DNA of 63,507 bases, taken from positions 1-63,507 of the forward strand of contig JAZSOH010000024.1 of NCBI GenBank assembly GCA_045536815.1, read 5' to 3'. The notes beneath the pieces are model-generated. The model made no database searches. It saw nothing but the letters and a program-made list of their open reading frames with translations, and was not told the DNA's origin. This stretch comes from UMGS1279 sp045536815. GTDB lineage: Bacteria > Bacillota > Clostridia > Oscillospirales > Acutalibacteraceae. Made by a program: the position numbers and the translations under genes. Numbering within the stretch: position 1 is the stretch's first letter; the number at the start of each line of letters is the position of its first letter. Shown one piece after another: positions 59,869 to 63,507 of the stretch.

Positions 59869-60084
59869 ATGGAAAGTATAAAAAGAAGGAATCGTAGACT
59901 TTTCTTAAAAAGCTTTTTTATAACCGCCCTTTTGCTTGGGTGCGTTATAGCTCTTATTATAGGAATAGCAAAGGGCGATAGCCTTATGCGTAGCGAAATA
60001 ACGGGTAAGGACGTAAAAATTATAGAAATAACAGACGACGCAGTTAAAATTTTAGACGGCGTGGTTTATGAGAAAACTAAATAA
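59869..60084 (+). CDS. small single-pass membrane protein behind spoIIP, unknown
   Basis: 71 residues, basic start ESIKRRNRRLFLK, one helix at about 16-34, then a short external part with ITDDAVKILDGVVYEK. ATG 10 bp after spoIIP with AAAGGAAT. The family is not recognised; co-transcription suggests a sporulation role. Confidence 0.55.
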   Translation: MESIKRRNRRLFLKSFFITALLLGCVIALIIGIAKGDSLMRSEITGKDVKIIEITDDAVKILDGVVYEKTK

Positions 60085-60135
60085 AAATTCGCATAAAATA
60101 TTGCATTTAGCAAATTACTGTGTTAAAATGTATTT

Positions 60136-60306
60136 GCCAAACTAACTGAATAATTGTATGAAATAAGGTGTATTATCTTTTTTGTGGGATAAATGCGCTT
60201 ATTATGGTTATACGAACATTGTATGAATTTGATAAAAATGCAAATTCCGGCGATGTTTGTATATTTGTGCGTTTTACGCCCTATTTCATACTCGGTTAGT
60301 TTGGCG
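60136..60306. repeat. long imperfect inverted repeat
   Basis: GCCAAACTAACTGAA and GTATGAAATAAGG at 60136-60169 are matched by the reverse complement of 60278-60306 (CCTATTTCATAC, CGGTTAGTTTGGC). The centre is about 105 bp. No ORF in it has a ribosome binding site. Confidence 0.55.
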
Positions 60307-60328
60307 ACTATCGGGGTTTGCGTTTTTT

Positions 60329-60358
60329 GTGCGGCTACTTCGGTAGCCGCACTTTTTG
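60329..60358 (+). terminator. terminator upstream of the amidase gene
   Basis: GTGCGGCTAC-TTCG-GTAGCCGCAC followed by TTTTTG; 33 bp before the amidase ATG. Confidence 0.8.
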
Positions 60359-60391
60359 TTTTTAAGCACAAAAACCAAAGGAGGAAATTTT

Positions 60392-62086
60392 ATGAAAAAA
60401 GTATTAGCAATTTTATTAACAATGGTTTTGTTGGTGATGGTTGTGCCGACAAACATTCTTGTTAGTGCGGCCACATATAATAGTGCAGCTGCCGTCAATT
60501 ATGCAAATCTACATTGGAATGATGGTGTAGGAAAGTGTGCAACATTCGTGTCTAACTGCTTGTCTGCAGGTGGTTGTAGCGCATGGTCCTCATTAGTTGT
60601 GAATTTAAGAAATCAATTAATTAGTGGTGGTTGGGGAACAGAGTATTTGTTGACAGAAAATGGGCAGTCAATATACGAATATCAAAACTCCGGAAAACTT
60701 TCTGCTGGCGATCCGATATTTTTTTATTGCAAAAAATGTGGGACTTTTCCACATGTTGTGATTTGTACAGGATTTAATAGCGCAGGAAAGGCAACTGCAT
60801 CCGGACACAACGCGGCATGGAATAATGTTACATATATTGCTGGTTTTTGGGATGCTTCTGGTCATAAAGGCGATGACATTTTGGTTTATTCATTTCATAT
60901 GACTCACACCCATTCCTACAACACTTACGTTTACTACTGGAAGGATCACCCACATTACAAATGCTATCAGTGCAGTTGTGGTGATGTGAAAGAGAACACA
61001 GCTGAGCCTACATATATTGAAACTTGTGAAACCTGTAATCCAAAACCTTGTGAGCATTCTTACGATAATCTTTGCGATACAACCTGTAATCTTTGCGGAG
61101 AATATCGTTCTCCTAATCATATGTGGTCTTGGGTGACAGACAAAGAAGCAACCTGTGGAACAACCGGCGTACAACATTTGGAATGCGCCCGTTGTAACGC
61201 AAAGAAAAGCGAGGGTACAATTATATCCGCAACCGGCAAACACGTTTGGAAAAACGGAACTTGTTCGGTTTGTAAAAAAACTTCAACTCCCGTTAAAATT
61301 ACTTTTCAGCCCAAAACAGCGTATGCCTCTTATGGTAATTATGCAAAAATAACGGTTGGTGCAAAGGGCGACGGCCTTACATATAATTGGTACGTTAAAG
61401 ATGTAGGCGACAAAAAGTATTACAAATCTTCTATAAAAGGTAACTCCTACTCACAAAAATTAACAGACAAAACAAACGGTCGTAGAGTTCTTTGTATTGT
61501 TACCGATAAATATGGTAACAAGGTTCAAAGCAAAACTGTACTTATGCGAATGAAGGCAACCATTACTACACAACCAAAAACAGTATATGCCTCTTATGGT
61601 AATTATGCAAAAATAACGGTTGGCGCAAAGGGTGACGGACTTACATATAACTGGTATGTTAAAGATGCGGGAGACAAAAAGTATTACAAATCTTCTATAA
61701 AAGGTAGCTCCTACTCGCAAAAAGTAACCAACGCAACAAACGGCCGTAGAGTTCTTTGTATTGTTACCGATAAGTACGGCAACAAGGTGCAAAGTAAAAC
61801 AGTGCTTATGCGAATGAAGGCAACTATTACTTCTCAGCCGAAATCCGTAACAGTTGCAAACGGTAAAATCGCAAAAATAAAAGTTGGGGCAAAGGGCGAC
61901 GGACTTAAATATACTTGGTATATTAAAAGCGCAAAGGGAACGAAATACTATAAATCTTCTATAAAAACAAATACATATTCAGTAAAAATGACTTCGGCAG
62001 TCAACGGCCGCAAGGTCCTTTGTTACGTAACCGACAAATACGGTAACAAGGTTCAAACAAGAACAGTAATTTTAAAGAAAAAGTAA
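60392..62086 (+). CDS. secreted amidase-domain protein with three C-terminal repeats
   Basis: 564 residues from ATG 60392 (GGAGG upstream). Signal peptide ends near LVSAA. Residues 27-165 fit the putative amidase domain (Amidase_6/CHAP-like): GKCATFVSNCLSAGGC with the catalytic Cys, and FPHVVICTGF with His. Then a Cys/His-rich zinc-like region (about 170-305) and three ~86-residue Ig-like repeats (VGAKGDGLTYNWYVKD, TDKYGNKVQSKTVL). Probably a wall-associated hydrolase. The palindrome just upstream of the gene could act as attenuator. Confidence 0.75.
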   Translation: MKKVLAILLTMVLLVMVVPTNILVSAATYNSAAAVNYANLHWNDGVGKCATFVSNCLSAGGCSAWSSLVVNLRNQLISGGWGTEYLLTENGQSIYEYQNSGKLSAGDPIFFYCKKCGTFPHVVICTGFNSAGKATASGHNAAWNNVTYIAGFWDASGHKGDDILVYSFHMTHTHSYNTYVYYWKDHPHYKCYQCSCGDVKENTAEPTYIETCETCNPKPCEHSYDNLCDTTCNLCGEYRSPNHMWSWVTDKEATCGTTGVQHLECARCNAKKSEGTIISATGKHVWKNGTCSVCKKTSTPVKITFQPKTAYASYGNYAKITVGAKGDGLTYNWYVKDVGDKKYYKSSIKGNSYSQKLTDKTNGRRVLCIVTDKYGNKVQSKTVLMRMKATITTQPKTVYASYGNYAKITVGAKGDGLTYNWYVKDAGDKKYYKSSIKGSSYSQKVTNATNGRRVLCIVTDKYGNKVQSKTVLMRMKATITSQPKSVTVANGKIAKIKVGAKGDGLKYTWYIKSAKGTKYYKSSIKTNTYSVKMTSAVNGRKVLCYVTDKYGNKVQTRTVILKKK

Positions 62087-62091
62087 AAAGA

Positions 62092-62120
62092 AAAAGGGAG
62101 GTCGCGCGACCTCCCTTTTT
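62092..62120 (+). terminator. terminator of the amidase gene
   Basis: AAAGGGAGGTCG/CGACCTCCCTTTTT stem-loop. Confidence 0.85.
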
Positions 62121-62205
62121 AGTTATATATCAGCAATATGTCCAATAGTCGCTTATGCGACAATTAAATAAATCTTTCGGAACAGCCAAGAGTGATAAAT
62201 TTGCA

Positions 62206-63177
62206 CTAAAACAACTTAGGGTTATATTTATTATCTTTTCTGCCGTGGTTATAAAGCTTGCGGTTATTAAGGCCGAAAATTCTGCCCGTTGTGCCACCCT
62301 TTTCAACCGCCGAGGTGGCCTCGCAAATCTCAAACACCGTTGCATCCATAAGGTCAAGCTGACTTAAAAGCTCGGCCTCTAAAAACTGGGGAAGCACTGC
62401 CGCGCCAAATTCTGGGTCGCCGTGATGAGAGAGTAGCATATGGGCGAGGAGCATAGTTACATCTGAAACAATACCAAGCTTTTCGGCAGTTTTTTCAACC
62501 AAAACTGCGCCGCCCGCAAGGTGACCTACGAGATTACCTTTAACGCTGTATCCCGTAACAAGACCGGCGCCCGAAAGCTCAAACTCCTCAAGCTTGCCAA
62601 TGTCGTGTAAAATGGCGCCCGAAAGAAGCAGCTCCTTGTCGGCGAAGGGGTAAACCTCGCAAATTCTTTCGGCAAGGCGAACAATAGAAAGTGTGTGACA
62701 TAAAAGACCGCCACGAACTGCGTGGTGCATTTTAAATGCGGCGGGCCAGTAAAGCATAGCCTCTTTCTTTTCGTTTAAAATATCGGTTACAATAGCGCTA
62801 AGCTCTTGGTCTTCAAAATGTGCAGCGATGTCGTAAAGTTCACCCCACATAGCCTCGCCGTCAAAATCGGCCGACGGAACGAAATCGTTTATATTAACAT
62901 TGTCCTCAGGCAAAACGGGACGAATGCGCTCAATTCTAAACTGGTCTACATTATTATATTTACTAACGGTACCGCGAAGCTTAACAAGCGAACCGCTTTC
63001 ATATTCGCCGTGTACCGCCTCACTGTAGTCCCAAAGCTTTGCATTCATTTCACCGCTTTTGTCGGCAATGGTAGCGTCTAAATAACTACCGCCTTTAGAG
63101 GATGTTTTCTTGTCAACCGTCTTTAGCATAACAAAACAGTCAACCACGCCGTTTGGAGAAATGTTATCAAATTTCAT
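62206..63177 (-). CDS. YhaM-like 3'-5' exoribonuclease (OB fold + HD domain)
   Basis: 323 residues from ATG 63177, with GGGTG upstream. N-terminal OB fold (about 10-95: FVMLKTVDKKTSSKG, YLDATIADKSGEMNAKLWD), then an HD domain with HTLSIV, AILHDIGKLEEF, and HMLLSHHG. This arrangement matches YhaM-type nucleases that act on RNA and single-stranded DNA. Monocistronic. Confidence 0.88.
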   Translation of the reverse strand: MKFDNISPNGVVDCFVMLKTVDKKTSSKGGSYLDATIADKSGEMNAKLWDYSEAVHGEYESGSLVKLRGTVSKYNNVDQFRIERIRPVLPEDNVNINDFVPSADFDGEAMWGELYDIAAHFEDQELSAIVTDILNEKKEAMLYWPAAFKMHHAVRGGLLCHTLSIVRLAERICEVYPFADKELLLSGAILHDIGKLEEFELSGAGLVTGYSVKGNLVGHLAGGAVLVEKTAEKLGIVSDVTMLLAHMLLSHHGDPEFGAAVLPQFLEAELLSQLDLMDATVFEICEATSAVEKGGTTGRIFGLNNRKLYNHGRKDNKYNPKLF

Positions 63178-63404
63178 ATTTACACCCACTTTTAATATTT
63201 TTGGAAATTATACATATAATATATAACATACCAAAATTATACACCAAATTTCCTCAAAATGCAACCAACTATAATAGGTATTACCTTTATGAAGTTTAAA
63301 ATTACTAGTTACTTGTGAAAAGGTATAAAAAAAGCTGATAAAAAGGCAAAAAGGTGGTCAAAAAGTAAAAACTAAAAAAAGTTTAAAAAAGTGTAAAAAA
63401 GGGG

Positions 63405-63433
63405 TTGACAATAGGGAATAAATTTGGTAATAT
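63405..63433 (+). promoter_or_regulatory. strong promoter, probably of an rRNA operon beyond the window
   Basis: TTGACA 63405-63410, 17-bp spacer, TAATAT 63428-63433 (TATAAT overlaps at 63431). Upstream is an A-rich block. Downstream, AACCTTGAAAATTAAACAA resembles the leader before 16S rRNA in Clostridia. Confidence 0.5.
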
Positions 63434-63507
63434 AATTGGGCGCCCTTGAGAAAGGGAAGCGAAAACGAACCTTGAAAATTAAACAACGATGACAAAAAGG
63501 ACCCGAC

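Noticed and set aside
60193..60465. 90-residue membrane protein upstream of the amidase
   Set aside because: It spans a terminator hairpin and the amidase ribosome binding site, and overlaps the amidase start in another frame.

Overview
The window reads as chromosomal DNA of a low-to-moderate GC, spore-forming, anaerobic Clostridia-type Firmicute. Evidence is a sporulation gene set (spoIIID, gpr, spoIIP, an M50 protease of SpoIVFB type), a complete Rnf operon (rnfCDGEAB), ctsR-mcsA-mcsB-clpC with CtsR boxes, CIRCE-controlled groSL, and Gram-positive ribosome binding sites and consensus sigma-A promoters. An uncultured gut member of the Oscillospirales is a reasonable guess, but the species cannot be named from sequence alone.

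Region 1 (1-14977) is accessory DNA. It begins with the 3' end of an Rhs polymorphic-toxin gene and its immunity gene, followed by a head-to-tail array of orphan Rhs C-terminal toxin/immunity cassettes. Nine copies of a terminator hairpin (stem GCGGTCGG/CCGACCGC, loop nearly always GNRA) cut the array into eight blocks. Seven of these blocks carry exactly one perfect consensus promoter (TTGACA-N17-TATAAT), about 100-230 bp after the preceding terminator. The promoter lies at the start of a partial rhs core that has no start codon. Toxin parts are truncated or frameshifted in many blocks, while nearly every immunity-like gene is intact with a good ribosome binding site. The inferred picture is a bank of silent toxin tips whose immunity genes are transcribed independently. 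Several toxins look membrane-active and are paired with membrane-embedded immunity proteins. A hicAB remnant, a 24-bp tandem repeat and a duplicated immunity gene show continuing recombination.

Region 2 (14978-27180) starts with an inverted-repeat-bounded intergenic element. Next comes a minus-strand operon (NUDIX, zinc-ribbon membrane protein, HAD phosphatase, CPBP protease, tadA), then pckG (-), a clan-A glycoside hydrolase, and a divergent Cys-rich/XRE pair flanked by 174-bp direct repeats. A serC-serA operon with a VanY-type carboxypeptidase closes the region.

Region 3 (27181-35584) is an energy-conservation operon: Rnf ferredoxin:NAD oxidoreductase, NusG-domain-II protein, Gx transporter, a lipoprotein and the ApbE flavin transferase that would flavinylate RnfD and RnfG. 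RnfG is unusually long, with two FMN-binding domains.

Region 4 (35585-50858) holds proteostasis and regulation: groSL under CIRCE, membrane proteins, an M50 protease, two radical-SAM-family genes, the ctsR-clpC operon, and a P-type ATPase preceded by a probable yybP-ykoY (Mn2+) riboswitch.

Region 5 (50859-63507) contains gtrA, spoIIID, glgB, rsmI, the recR-ybaB-dnaX cluster with SRP RNA upstream, rpsT, gpr-spoIIP, a secreted amidase with three C-terminal repeats, and a YhaM-like nuclease. It ends in what looks like the leader of an rRNA operon.
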